From: Bacillota bacterium | Lineage (GTDB): Bacteria; Bacillota; Clostridia; Lachnospirales; Lachnospiraceae | DNA length: 33,256 nt | NCBI GenBank assembly: GCA_023415595.1 | Contig: JAEZJW010000178.1 | Location: 1-33,256, forward strand | Reading direction: 5' to 3' | Shown here: positions 8,059 through 16,899 of the stretch, in pieces | Numbering within the stretch: position 1 is the first letter of the stretch | How the letters are laid out: the number at the start of each line of letters is the position of its first letter | Notes under the pieces: generated by a model | What the model was told of the DNA's origin: nothing | Database searches by the model: none | What the model saw: only the letters and a program-made list of their open reading frames with translations | Program-made: the position numbers and the translations under genes

Positions 8059-9549
8059 TTATTCTTCCCAGGCAAAAGATCGTGTCACGGCGCGCTTCCA
8101 GCCTTCGATTAAGTGATCCTTCTTCTCCGTCGGCATGGACGGCAGAAAGGTCTCCGACAGTGCCCAGTTCTTCTTAATCTCGTCCTTATCCTTCCAGAAG
8201 CCCGCTGCCAGTCCTGCCAGATATGCTGCCCCCAGGGCAGTCGTTTCGATGCATTCCGGCTTCAGTACATCGGTCAGCAGGATATCAGCCTGGAACTGCA
8301 TCAAAAACCGGTTTGCACAGGCTCCGCCATCCACCTTCAGCGACTTTAGGCTGGTTCCAAGATCGTTCTCCATGGCCTTCAGTACATCATAGGTCTGATA
8401 AGCGATAGCCTCCAGTGTCGCACGGATGATGTGATTACGATTACAGCCCCGGGTGATCCCTACCACCGCTCCTCTCGCATATTGATCCCAATAAGGAGCA
8501 CCTAACCCGGTAAAGGCAGGAACCACATAGACTCCGTTCGAATCCTCTACCTCCGTGGCATATTTCTCACTCTCTGCTGCGGTACGGATCAGCTGAAGCT
8601 CGTCCCTCAGCCACTGTACCGCCGCACCGGCTACAAAGACACTGCCCTCCAGCGCATACTGAACCTTATCTTCGGTACAGGCAGCAAGCGTAGTCAAAAG
8701 TCCGTGCTTGGAGGTAACCGCGTCCTCTCCCGTATTCATCAGCAGGAAGCAGCCCGTTCCATAGGTATTCTTCGCTTCCCCCTTGGTAAAGCAGCATTGT
8801 CCGAACAGCGCGGCCTGCTGGTCACCGGCTGCTCCTCCGATCGGTATCTCCGATCCGAACAGAGAGTGGTCCGTCACCCCATAGATACAACTGGAGGGCT
8901 TCACCTCCGGCAGCATGCTCTTTGGAATCCTGAGTTCCTCAAGGAGCATATCATCCCATTCCAGTTTCCTGATATCAAAAAGCATCGTCCTGGATGCATT
9001 GGAATAATCCGTTACAAAGGTCCTTCCCTTGGTCAGATTCCAGATCAGCCAGGTATCCACGGTTCCGAACAGAAGATTACCCTTCTCAGCCTCTTCCCTC
9101 GCTCCCGGAACATGATCCAGGATCCAGGTCACCTTGGTTCCGGAGAAATAAGCATCTGGAATCAGTCCTGTGGTCTGTCTGATATAGGGCTCCAGCCCAC
9201 GGCTTTTCAGTTCCATGACCATATCCGCAGTCCTTCGGCATTGCCATACGACCGCATTACTGACCGGCAGTCCTGTATGCCTGTTCCAGACCACGGTGGT
9301 CTCCCTCTGGTTTGTGATTCCGATAACGGCAATCTCTTCCGCAGCGATACCGAGCTTAGCCATCGCCTCTGTGGCGACAGAGATCTGAGAGGACCATATC
9401 TCCATCGGGTCATGCTCCACCCAACCAGCTTTCGGATAAATCTGTGTGAATTCCTTCTGTGCCACACTCTTCATCCTGCCCGCCTTATCGAAAATAATAC
9501 ATCTGGAGCTGGTTGTCCCCTGATCCAGTGCCATCACATACTGCTTCAT
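8059..9549 (-). CDS. glpK: Glycerol kinase
   Basis: A 496-residue FGGY-family kinase that phosphorylates glycerol to glycerol 3-phosphate using ATP. The N-terminus MALDQGTTSSRCIIFD carries the phosphate-binding motif; NQRETTVVWNRHTGLPVSNAVVWQCRRT, GTVDTWLIWNLT, GGAAGDQQAALFGQ and YGTGCFLLMNTG are all typical, as is LKVDGGACANRFLMQFQADIL. Length equals that of characterised GlpK proteins. GGGGAA precedes the ATG. No glycerol facilitator or glycerol 3-phosphate dehydrogenase gene is adjacent, so the gene stands apart from a glp operon here. A histidine phosphorylated by HPr in Firmicute enzymes was not checked. Confidence 0.97.
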   Translation of the reverse strand: MKQYVMALDQGTTSSRCIIFDKAGRMKSVAQKEFTQIYPKAGWVEHDPMEIWSSQISVATEAMAKLGIAAEEIAVIGITNQRETTVVWNRHTGLPVSNAVVWQCRRTADMVMELKSRGLEPYIRQTTGLIPDAYFSGTKVTWILDHVPGAREEAEKGNLLFGTVDTWLIWNLTKGRTFVTDYSNASRTMLFDIRKLEWDDMLLEELRIPKSMLPEVKPSSCIYGVTDHSLFGSEIPIGGAAGDQQAALFGQCCFTKGEAKNTYGTGCFLLMNTGEDAVTSKHGLLTTLAACTEDKVQYALEGSVFVAGAAVQWLRDELQLIRTAAESEKYATEVEDSNGVYVVPAFTGLGAPYWDQYARGAVVGITRGCNRNHIIRATLEAIAYQTYDVLKAMENDLGTSLKSLKVDGGACANRFLMQFQADILLTDVLKPECIETTALGAAYLAGLAAGFWKDKDEIKKNWALSETFLPSMPTEKKDHLIEGWKRAVTRSFAWEE

Positions 9550-9629
9550 GTTAATTCCCCATTTCTATCTGAATTATTTCTACTTATTCTAATGAATTGT
9601 ATCCATCTTGCTTCCTTTAACTATTCTAT

Positions 9630-9638
9630 ATTATACCA
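9630..9638 (-). promoter_or_regulatory. Extended -10 promoter for glpK
   Basis: On the minus strand TGGTATAAT is an extended -10 (TATAAT at 9630-9635) about 80 nt before the glpK ATG. The -35 is weak (GATTTA with 17 bp spacing). The remaining interval 9640-9899 contains no gene that I can support, only two small hairpins described separately. Confidence 0.45.
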
Positions 9639-9741
9639 TAATAAAGTACTGTTAAATCCATTGTATCACTGGAATCCCATATATTACAATATGTTTATGC
9701 AAACGCGGTATGTTAAATTTAGTCTGTATATAATACAAATA

Positions 9742-9765
9742 AACAGGAGGCACTTGCCCCCTGTT
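9742..9765 (-). terminator. Hairpin downstream of the Tad operon
   Basis: AACAGGAGGC (9742-9751) and GCCCCCTGTT (9756-9765) form a 10-bp stem with one mismatch and a 4-nt loop, followed in the minus direction by TATTTGTATTATATA. It lies about 135 nt after the FHA gene stop. A second hairpin, ATAGCC-TCA-GGCTAT at 9871-9885, sits directly after that stop. Together they may end the Tad transcript, although neither has a strong T-run. Confidence 0.4.
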
Positions 9766-9899
9766 AATGAACTTCCATCTCTTTTTCCTATCGCCTTTAT
9801 ATTCGCTCTGTAATACCAATTAATATCCTATACCCTAAACGTATTTAGTTCAAGACTTGTTTCATTATCCATAGCCTCAGGCTATTAATAAATCTGCAT

Positions 9900-11546
9900 T
9901 TAATTCAATACAAATATATAGCAGACATCTGCAAAACATATCTCATCTCCGGGTTTCAGCTCCTTCTGCTGATAGGTCATCAGCACCTCCTTGTTGAGAT
10001 AGGTCCCGTTGGTGGAGTTTAAGTCTGTTATGTAATATCTGTCACCCTCCCTGGTGATCTTCGCATGATATCGACTGACAACCTCTTTTTCAAGACAATA
10101 ATCCACATTTTTCTTAAGTTTTCCGATGAAGAAGGGGAAATCCTTGATTGGTATTGGCTCATAGTCAGCTCCCTCTACGGGCTTTAGCTTACATCCGTAC
10201 TCCGGTTCGACTGCGTTTAGCAGACATGTGGGATTTAAAGCTTCCTCTTCCTCCTCAGGTTCCTGCATATCGCTCCCGGCTCCCCTCCGTAGTCCTTCCC
10301 GACTGTCAGTGGTTACATCCATAAAACTGCAGTTGGGAAACTTTTCTTCCTCCTTTCTCCTCAAGGCCAGTCCCTTCTCTAGGGAGTATGGTTGTCTTGA
10401 TCTGTTATTTTTATTTTTCAAGCCCTTAAGCTTTGTCATAAAATCTATAATATTATCTCTCAGACCATGCATTCTTCCGGAGGGTATGGTTGGTGTTTCA
10501 TAGACTTCTGTCTCCTGTCTTGGGTCATGGTACTCCTTCATGGTAACCATCTTAGTTATCCTGTTCTTCTTATCCCAAAGCTTCATAATCAGATAACCAC
10601 AGCAGCTGAAAAGTATCAGAAGGATCGCAAACAGCTTACTATAATCAATTCTATAGCCCAGGGCGTTATAACATAGCTTTGTTTTCATACATAGGAGCAG
10701 TACCAGTAAGGCTGCCATACAGCAGCCAGCTGTACCCAGATAAGCTTTTATCGGATAGCAGACTGCCTCCTGTTCTCTGGATTCCTTCTCCAGCATGACA
10801 GGGAATGCTCTCCGTGCTTCTCTATGGAATTCCGGTTCCGGGAGCCCTGCCTTCTGAGTCCGTACCGGATCCTCAACCCTTGTTAATTGAGTGTTTTTAT
10901 TCATGAAACTACCGTAGATGTCACCCCGTCCGGAATTGCTATGGTTTCTCTCAGTGCAGTTCAGTCCTGGGCTTCTTTCTCCATGGTTTTCAGGTCCGGG
11001 CTGACTGGATTTCTGTATGATTTGCAGCATATGGACAAAGGCATAGCCTTCGTCCTTCCCTGCCGCATATAAGTTATAGATCAAGAGTACTGCTTCCTTA
11101 TCATTATAGTCCACTTTATTCATAAGGAATTCCATGAAGTTAATCAGCTGCTCCCTTACATCTTTGTCATAGCCGGGCAGATAACAAATCTCATATCTAC
11201 ACGTATTCAGATTAAAGAAGATTGTCTCGGGACCTAGCAGAAAGCCCTTCTCATCCAGCAGGTACTCATAAGCCTTCAATATAGTTCCGATCGTTTCTGT
11301 TAATAGCTGCTTCAGAGATTCCCTGGATAATGAGGACTTCCCCAGCAGATTAGTTAAGGATTGTTTTGCAGTAATATCATAATACACATACAGCTGGCCA
11401 TCCAGTCTTCTGCAATCAGGCCTAAGGACCCCGCTTAGTCCCTCCGCTTCCAGCATACGAATACAGTAGGCGTTAGTCTCATCATAGGTATGCTCCTTTA
11501 TCCTCATATAATTATGGTACAGATCCTTACTATACTCTATCAACAT
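9900..11546 (-). CDS. DUF6382 / FHA domain membrane protein at the end of the Tad operon
   Basis: A 548-residue protein. The N-terminal part (about residues 2-175) resembles DUF6382 (MLIEYSKDLYHNYMRIKE..., CYLPGYDKDVREQLINFMEFLMNKVDY). Two membrane segments lie at about 270-287 and 305-323. The C-terminal FHA domain (about 470-548) shows FFIGK, VVSRYHAKI, DLNSTNGTYLN and GDEICFADVCYIF; FHA domains bind phosphothreonine peptides. The Arg usual in the first FHA motif (GR) is Lys here, but SRYH and NSTNGT are kept. ATG 11546 has GGAGG 5 nt upstream; an earlier TTG at 11615 directly after the TadE stop is less likely. Such proteins end Tad operons in clostridia and may link pilus activity to Ser/Thr kinase signalling, which is inference. 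Confidence 0.85.
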   Translation of the reverse strand: MLIEYSKDLYHNYMRIKEHTYDETNAYCIRMLEAEGLSGVLRPDCRRLDGQLYVYYDITAKQSLTNLLGKSSLSRESLKQLLTETIGTILKAYEYLLDEKGFLLGPETIFFNLNTCRYEICYLPGYDKDVREQLINFMEFLMNKVDYNDKEAVLLIYNLYAAGKDEGYAFVHMLQIIQKSSQPGPENHGERSPGLNCTERNHSNSGRGDIYGSFMNKNTQLTRVEDPVRTQKAGLPEPEFHREARRAFPVMLEKESREQEAVCYPIKAYLGTAGCCMAALLVLLLCMKTKLCYNALGYRIDYSKLFAILLILFSCCGYLIMKLWDKKNRITKMVTMKEYHDPRQETEVYETPTIPSGRMHGLRDNIIDFMTKLKGLKNKNNRSRQPYSLEKGLALRRKEEEKFPNCSFMDVTTDSREGLRRGAGSDMQEPEEEEEALNPTCLLNAVEPEYGCKLKPVEGADYEPIPIKDFPFFIGKLKKNVDYCLEKEVVSRYHAKITREGDRYYITDLNSTNGTYLNKEVLMTYQQKELKPGDEICFADVCYIFVLN

Positions 11547-11616
11547 AATGGCCTCCGTGATTAACGCTTTATTATATGCCACTCGTTCGAGGATTCCGAT
11601 TGATGGGATCCCCAAA

Positions 11617-12189
11617 TCACCTTCCCAGTATTTTATCTATCCTTCCCTTAAGCTCCTCAAACCCTTTTATTTTGCTCCCGGTATCAAGTACTACTTCAGA
11701 GATACGTATGAACTCGGCAGGATCATGAATACTCCTTTCTGCCTCAACAGTTATCTTACTGTCCGGATGAAAAAACTCCCGGATCCCCTTCAGAGGCACT
11801 TCAAATTCACCTTCCAGCGTGATCTTAATCGTAAGTTTGTTCACCTCAACCTGTATGTCGGTAATCTCAGTAAGGAAAAATCCTTTCTCTGAGATCTCCT
11901 GCAGATAGTCCTTAAACTCCTTCTCCTGCTGCTCTGTGTCACCGGTCAGCAGATAGAATACGCCCCGATTCCCTATGTTCTCATATTCTACCCTGCCGGT
12001 CCGAATATCTGCTTCATGCTTCAGCGTTAAAGCTCCTTTGTGAAGCACTTCATCCAGTATTCCTTCCATCCTGCTTCTGTCGTGAAGGTAGAAGCTTAAG
12101 CATACCATGGAATAGATGATAAATAGGATCATCGGAAGAAGTAATGCAGCTTCCACCGTAAAGTTTCCCCGTATTTGTCGTTTGGCCAT
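11617..12189 (-). CDS. TadE-like pseudopilin
   Basis: A 190-residue protein with the TadE signature: a short basic N-terminus (MAKRQIRGNFTVEAALLLP) followed at once by one membrane helix (LLLPMILFIIYSMVCLSFYL). The E of TVEAALLLP corresponds to the +5 Glu of type IV pilin-like proteins. The remainder (about 150 residues) is exported and shows no known motif. TadE/TadF pseudopilins are thought to assist Flp pilus assembly. ATG 12189 is chosen because GAGGTG precedes it; the ATG 15 nt upstream has no ribosome binding site. It lies between the prepilin peptidase and the FHA gene and is probably in their operon. Confidence 0.85.
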   Translation of the reverse strand: MAKRQIRGNFTVEAALLLPMILFIIYSMVCLSFYLHDRSRMEGILDEVLHKGALTLKHEADIRTGRVEYENIGNRGVFYLLTGDTEQQEKEFKDYLQEISEKGFFLTEITDIQVEVNKLTIKITLEGEFEVPLKGIREFFHPDSKITVEAERSIHDPAEFIRISEVVLDTGSKIKGFEELKGRIDKILGR

Positions 12190-12310
12190 AGCTTCACCTC
12201 TCATCCCATAGGTCTGTCAACGCAAACCCTTCCTCTAATCAATAGCATTTATTACGCTGATCCGTATTCTATATCAGCCGGCAATCCCATTGTTTCAACG
12301 CAATGAACAC

Positions 12311-12757
12311 TTATGCGGTCAGCCCGGCCTTGGTACTGATCAGTTGGATCAGGTATGCCACAAAAAGAAAAGGGATAAACGGGATGCTTTTCTTTCGATC
12401 GGCAAGCCGAAAGATAAGCAGTATAATTGATACAATCGCAGCGGCAAATAAGGCAATGGCAAACAACTCCATATTGCCCCAGAAGCCTAAGCTGATTCCG
12501 GTAACACAGAGCAGGTACCCATCTCCCATACCGATCTTACCTCCGGTTGCCTTACTGGTTATTAAGATACCAACCCCAACCAGTGTACCAATGGCTCTGT
12601 CTGCAACTGAGATACTATTAGAGAATGGCACTCCGGCACAGATAAGGACCGCCCCTGCTGCTATGATCCAGAGACTGATCTTCTTCGTCCGCACATCCTG
12701 CAGAGAAGTGACAAAGAGCAGAATTCCCAGTATTACCTTTATTATTTGATCTGACAT
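12311..12757 (-). CDS. A24 family prepilin peptidase (TadV/CpaA-like)
   Basis: A 148-residue membrane aspartyl protease that cleaves the leader of Flp-type prepilins. The two catalytic aspartates appear in SLQDVRTKKIS (D21) and in the GxGD motif of GGKIGMGDGYLL (D near residue 78). It lacks the N-terminal methylase domain of PilD enzymes, as expected for TadV. About five to six membrane segments cover the whole chain. GGAGG precedes the ATG by 7 nt. Its likely substrates are Flp1 and the TadE-like proteins in the same operon. Confidence 0.92.
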   Translation of the reverse strand: MSDQIIKVILGILLFVTSLQDVRTKKISLWIIAAGAVLICAGVPFSNSISVADRAIGTLVGVGILITSKATGGKIGMGDGYLLCVTGISLGFWGNMELFAIALFAAAIVSIILLIFRLADRKKSIPFIPFLFVAYLIQLISTKAGLTA

Positions 12758-12837
12758 ATAAATCCTCCATGTTGCCGATACCCGCGGATTTGGGCGTCAG
12801 CATAATTTTGCTTTACAACTTAACTAACTATATTTTA

Positions 12838-13728
12838 TTAATTCTTTCCTTTCCCGCACCTCTTACAGGGTGCTCGGCCCGATACCTCCGAAAGCGGGAC
12901 CTCCCTCACCGTTCTTTTTAGGCCGGAGCACTCCCTAAGTATATGAAACCGGTCTCCGTCTTCCGTAATATAATAAACTCCTCTGTTTGACCAGGAAGAT
13001 ACCTCCTTCCCACAGCAAAGCTCGCAGGGATAATACTTTCCACCGTTCTTATTCCTGCGGTTCTCCGGCAGGGTGTGGACTTCTTCGATGGAGATGTTTA
13101 AGTGGGAGCAGTTTCTGTCACTATGGTAAACGGTACCTGTAGCGGTAATATAAACAAGCGTTTCCCCTTCAGAGGTACCTTCTTTTATAATCGTATAGGT
13201 GGCAGGGACCTGATGCCCCGTCCACCCTCTTAAGCGTACCCTCTGAATCATTCGCAAATTCTCTAATCCGAAGAGCCAGATCGGGAACTTAATATGATAC
13301 CGGACAACGATATCGATGAAGTCCTCTTCCAGGACCCGGCTGTTATAAAAGCTGATTTCCCGGAAGCCTCCCTGAATGCAGGAGTTATTGATCTGAGGAA
13401 GGTCCAGTTCTTTCTTTAAGAGTGCCTTTACCACAAGCTCACCTGTAATGACCTCTGCTGCCTCAGATAAATCCAACTCGTACTCTTCACCGAATAACGA
13501 GAAGTCGATGGTTGCGAAATCTTCCCCTCCTGTGAAATCCTCATAAACATAAGCTGCCCTCGCCAGCGATAATCCGGTTTTCGTGATTGCATTCTGGATA
13601 TGCTCCTGAACTGTAATAATCTGAAGAAAATATAAGAACACCAGGATGCAGAACAGAAAAACAGGCATCACAATCGCAGCTTCTACCGTAAGGGAAGCAT
13701 TCCGGACTAACTCTCGGTTATCCGCCAT
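12838..13728 (-). CDS. TadE-like pseudopilin with two C-terminal Cys/His (probable zinc) modules
   Basis: A 296-residue protein. The N-terminus MADNRELVRNASLTVEAAIVMPVFLF is TadE-like, with one membrane helix (about 18-40). After an exported domain of about 150 residues there are two tandem copies of one module: residues 192-240 with H202-x4-C207 and C235-x2-C238, and residues 251-292 with H262-x4-C267 and C288-x2-C291. The spacing resembles the small YH..xC..L...PCxxC module found at the ends of some clostridial secreted nucleases; metal binding is inferred. I chose ATG 13728, which leaves the pseudopilin N-terminus intact; upstream ATGs at 13752 and 13770 are possible. It lies in the Tad operon between the DUF5702 gene and the prepilin peptidase. 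Confidence 0.82.
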   Translation of the reverse strand: MADNRELVRNASLTVEAAIVMPVFLFCILVFLYFLQIITVQEHIQNAITKTGLSLARAAYVYEDFTGGEDFATIDFSLFGEEYELDLSEAAEVITGELVVKALLKKELDLPQINNSCIQGGFREISFYNSRVLEEDFIDIVVRYHIKFPIWLFGLENLRMIQRVRLRGWTGHQVPATYTIIKEGTSEGETLVYITATGTVYHSDRNCSHLNISIEEVHTLPENRRNKNGGKYYPCELCCGKEVSSWSNRGVYYITEDGDRFHILRECSGLKRTVREVPLSEVSGRAPCKRCGKGKN

Positions 13729-13806
13729 GATATCTTCTTCCTTCTGTTTCATTAAAAACTGCTCATGCATATCTTCATAGTCTCTATTCTTTATATTGTT
13801 ACGGAT

Positions 13807-13927
13807 GGTCCGGGATGTCCGTTCTTCCTATACCTAAAGCAAATGATTTCCTGGAGAGAGAGATAATTTTATTTTTGGGGTTATAGTTGAAAAACAGAAT
13901 AAAACAGAAGAGCGGACATCCCGAACC
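13807..13927. repeat. Long inverted repeat between DUF5702 and TadE-like genes
   Basis: Arms of 21 bp (13807-13827 and 13907-13927) match in 19 positions: GGTCCGGGATGTCCG... against the reverse complement of ...CGGACATCCCGAACC. They can be extended about six bases further outward with more mismatches. The spacer is 79 bp. In RNA of the operon strand two of the imperfections become G-U pairs. There is no T-run after it. The surrounding gap 13729-14010 holds no gene that I can see. Confidence 0.75.
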
Positions 13928-14010
13928 ACCCGGCAGGAGATCCCATTTGCCCCGTTTGGGGATATATGGATAGGCCTGTGCTTAACGTAATTAGCATAAC
14001 AGCTTTGATC

Positions 14011-16557
14011 TCAATAGCTGTATCCGGCTTTAACAGGAAACCTAAAACCTTTTGTATCAGCTGCCAGAAGCTTTTTTACAAAGCCCAGAGCAATAAATTT
14101 TGTCTTAAAATTAAATTCTGCCTCAGTCTCAAAGCCGAAGACGCAGTTTTGCAGGGAGAAGCTGCTCTCATAACGCAGCCTGATATTCTCCTGGATCAGA
14201 TCCATACAGCGATAGGAAACCTCCGTCTTGTTCTTCAGGAAAAGGAAGATTTTCAGATAGTCCGCATAGGATAGGGCCAATATTCCTTTTTCCTCCGGGT
14301 AGCCAGCTGCCTTCGTATGGATATACTCTCTCTGCAGGAAGGGCAGCTCATTAAAGCTAAGACCGACCTTCTTTTTAAATATCGGTACCTCCTTACCGAG
14401 GATCAGGGCGCAGGTATCAACCAGGGCTTCTGCAAATGCCAGCAGCACCACCAATACTGTCTGTGTGATGGATACAAGAATCGGAAGTCCTGTAAATCCT
14501 ACGAGACCGGTTGCAATGGCCCTCGCCTCACTCCATTTTGCCTTGTCCCCAAGAAGACTGGTGAAATCCAGTATCGTACGGAGGAGTATGATCTGTGTCA
14601 GGACAGCGTTCAGATTCTCCGTGTCCGAAGACTTGCCCATCAGGAGATATTCCTGTTCGTAGTCTAGTGCAGAAGGTTTTCTTCCGGAGGTGTTCTCTCC
14701 TTCCATCGGCAGTCGGTAAAAATGCTCCTGCAGATACGCCTGGAACAGAAGATGCTCTGCTGCCGCATTGGCAGCCTCCCCTAATTCCGAAGCAAAGTCA
14801 TACTCTCCGAAACCGGCGAACAGACCCTCCAAACCCGACTTTTTACCTCCGATCACCAGGCTCGTGAACAGAGCTCCAAAGTCAAACCCTATCCCGGTCT
14901 CTCCGGCTAAGGAAGCGATTTCGGAGGGGAGGGACCCTTCCGTAAGCTTTGCATCGGAAACCTCTGAAGAATCTATCACCAAACCGGTAAGGCCTTCCGT
15001 AACCAGCTCTCCGATCAGTCCAAGAGGATCCATGGAGCTATTCTTCTGAATCACCAGGCTGCTGTAATCAAGTGTCAGCCCATCGGTCCGATAAGTCCTG
15101 AGGGTTTCCCCTGCACTGGTAAAGCTCTCCTGCGCTTTGTCATAATCCATGCTTTCGAGCGAAGTCCCTGCCTCCATAAGGTAAGAATCAGCTGCCGTGA
15201 GGATTTCATAATCCTGCTTCAGGATCTGTTTCATGCCAGGAAAATCATATCCGAAGGCATTACCGCTCTGATATCTCTTTAACTCCTGAAGGCCCTCCTC
15301 CATCGTGGAATAGATTCCTTCTCCAAGCTCCTCTTCTGCCTCTGTCAGGCTTCCTTCATAATTCATGATTAATTCGTCTGCTTTCCCTGCGGTTAGCAGG
15401 ATATTATCAATCACAGATTCTGCTTGTGGTATCAGAGTTTCGAGAGCTCGCGTTAGTAATACGATCTCATCCCTGCGGATTCGGATCTCCTCGATCATGG
15501 TAAGCTTCTCAGACTCACTCATCGTACGTTCCAGCTCCATACTGCTAAGCTGGGTTTCCAGCTCACTGATATATTCCCTGCAGGCTTTTACCTGAGCGCT
15601 TGCTTCCTTCGAAGCTTCTTCATCCTTTTTCACAGACTCCTGGTAAGCCTTCAGCTCTCCCAGAGTAGTCTCTGCCTCCGTAATTTGCTGTACGGTATTC
15701 ACTATTCCGGCATCCAGCGATTTGATCGTTTCCAGGATACTGTCAAGCCTTCGAAAGCACTCTCCGATTTCAGAAAACAAGACTCCGGGATCAATATAAT
15801 TTCCTGCTACAGCAGTGAAAAGACTGTCATTATTAATTCCTGTCTTCTCCTTCGTCACGGTCCCGCAGCATATTTTCTTGATATAATCGGGAACTGTCTG
15901 AAGCTCTCCTTCCTTATTCACCATGAGGCCTTTTTTCGACGTATAGATCCCATCATAGAGCATCATCAGCTTCAGGATGCCTTCATCTATTGCAACCAGC
16001 TCCTCCTCTGCCCTTAGCTTCTCTTCGTACAGGATACTGACCTTCTCCGGCTTCTCCAAAGCGGAAATCTTATCCAGCAGAAGCTCCATGCCGTTACCAA
16101 GCTCCCTGTACTTCATATATTCCACGGCTTCGTTCAGGAACAGCTCTCCCTGATAATCCATCAGTACGGCGGTCTCAGTCACCGTTAAGGAATCCAATGA
16201 GATATCGTATAATTCAAGGCCCTCCGTAGGGTAGGATAACTCCTTGTTCGGCGTAAAGGTATAGGACATATAATCCTCTAGTCTTTCTTCCATCTCCTCC
16301 TTATTGATTGCGGTTCCTCCATACCCTGCTTCCAAGGAGAGCAGATGGTATTCCTCCAGAAGAGGATCATAAAACTCTGCAAGTACGGAATCCATCGCAG
16401 TTGTTAAGGCTCTTTCTGCGAATATCTTTGCAGTATTCACTCTGGCTGATTCGAGGATTGTCATCACAAGGGACAGTATGAGCAGGAGCACCAGACTTAA
16501 GAATACTGTAATGGCTCCCTCGGATTTCTTATTAAGGTTCCGTATTTCCAAAGACAT
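14011..16557 (-). CDS. DUF5702 domain protein of the Tad locus
   Basis: An 848-residue exported membrane protein. The N-terminus has a basic stretch then one long hydrophobic helix (GAITVFLSLVLLLILSLVMTILESARV), like TadG-type proteins; a second hydrophobic stretch lies near the C-terminus (GLPILVSITQTVLVVLLAFAEALVDTCALIL). The middle (about residues 290-430) is rich in Glu, Lys and Leu heptads and predicted coiled coil. The DUF5702 family occurs in clostridial Tad loci; its role is not known, though position and topology suggest a large scaffold or cell-wall-spanning subunit. ATG 16557 has GGGAGG upstream at short spacing. The gene follows flp1 by about 40 nt. Confidence 0.85.
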   Translation of the reverse strand: MSLEIRNLNKKSEGAITVFLSLVLLLILSLVMTILESARVNTAKIFAERALTTAMDSVLAEFYDPLLEEYHLLSLEAGYGGTAINKEEMEERLEDYMSYTFTPNKELSYPTEGLELYDISLDSLTVTETAVLMDYQGELFLNEAVEYMKYRELGNGMELLLDKISALEKPEKVSILYEEKLRAEEELVAIDEGILKLMMLYDGIYTSKKGLMVNKEGELQTVPDYIKKICCGTVTKEKTGINNDSLFTAVAGNYIDPGVLFSEIGECFRRLDSILETIKSLDAGIVNTVQQITEAETTLGELKAYQESVKKDEEASKEASAQVKACREYISELETQLSSMELERTMSESEKLTMIEEIRIRRDEIVLLTRALETLIPQAESVIDNILLTAGKADELIMNYEGSLTEAEEELGEGIYSTMEEGLQELKRYQSGNAFGYDFPGMKQILKQDYEILTAADSYLMEAGTSLESMDYDKAQESFTSAGETLRTYRTDGLTLDYSSLVIQKNSSMDPLGLIGELVTEGLTGLVIDSSEVSDAKLTEGSLPSEIASLAGETGIGFDFGALFTSLVIGGKKSGLEGLFAGFGEYDFASELGEAANAAAEHLLFQAYLQEHFYRLPMEGENTSGRKPSALDYEQEYLLMGKSSDTENLNAVLTQIILLRTILDFTSLLGDKAKWSEARAIATGLVGFTGLPILVSITQTVLVVLLAFAEALVDTCALILGKEVPIFKKKVGLSFNELPFLQREYIHTKAAGYPEEKGILALSYADYLKIFLFLKNKTEVSYRCMDLIQENIRLRYESSFSLQNCVFGFETEAEFNFKTKFIALGFVKKLLAADTKGFRFPVKAGYSY

Positions 16558-16596
16558 CCTCCTCCCTGCGCATCCTGACCGCATCTACAGATTAAT

Positions 16597-16770
16597 CTAA
16601 AGTCCTTTCACTCTTTCACTGATCATATCAACGATGTTACCAATTAATTCAGTAATTTTAGTCCTAAAGATGATAACCAGTCCAATCAATACTACAATAA
16701 TCAGGATGATTTCGATTACCCCAAGCCCATCTGCTTTTTTCTCAGCTAATTTTTTAATTTTATCTCTCAT
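16597..16770 (-). CDS. Flp1-type type IVb pilin, major pilus subunit
   Basis: A very short gene of 57 codons: MRDKIKKLAEKKADGLGVIE..., then a hydrophobic helix (IILIIVVLIGLVIIF) and a short polar tail ending RVKGL. It fits the Flp prepilin layout: a lysine-rich leader, a predicted cleavage after G15, and Glu at mature position +5 (LGVIE). The mature pilin would be 42 residues. AGGAG lies 3-4 nt before the ATG. A CTGCC-TAAGT-GGCAG hairpin (16782-16796) stands just ahead of the ribosome binding site. The gene sits between tadC and the DUF5702 gene, as expected for the structural pilin of the system. Confidence 0.9.
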   Translation of the reverse strand: MRDKIKKLAEKKADGLGVIEIILIIVVLIGLVIIFRTKITELIGNIVDMISERVKGL

Positions 16771-16899
16771 TTGCTCCTATCCTGCCACTTAGGCAGTCTC
16801 CTCTCTCCATCATTTATTGAATCAGTTCTCCTATATTACAGCAGCTCTCAGAACTTGCTCCGGGATCCGATAAAAACTGTATGGCTTATTACATACTGC

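Noticed and set aside
8704..9813. Long plus-strand open frame (369 codons) opposite glpK
   Set aside because: It is antisense to a certain glycerol kinase gene; its protein has no recognisable motif and it lacks a good ribosome binding site.
12303..12749. Plus-strand open frame of 148 codons mirroring the prepilin peptidase
   Set aside because: Complementary frame to a gene with both catalytic aspartate motifs; the mirrored protein shows no family features.
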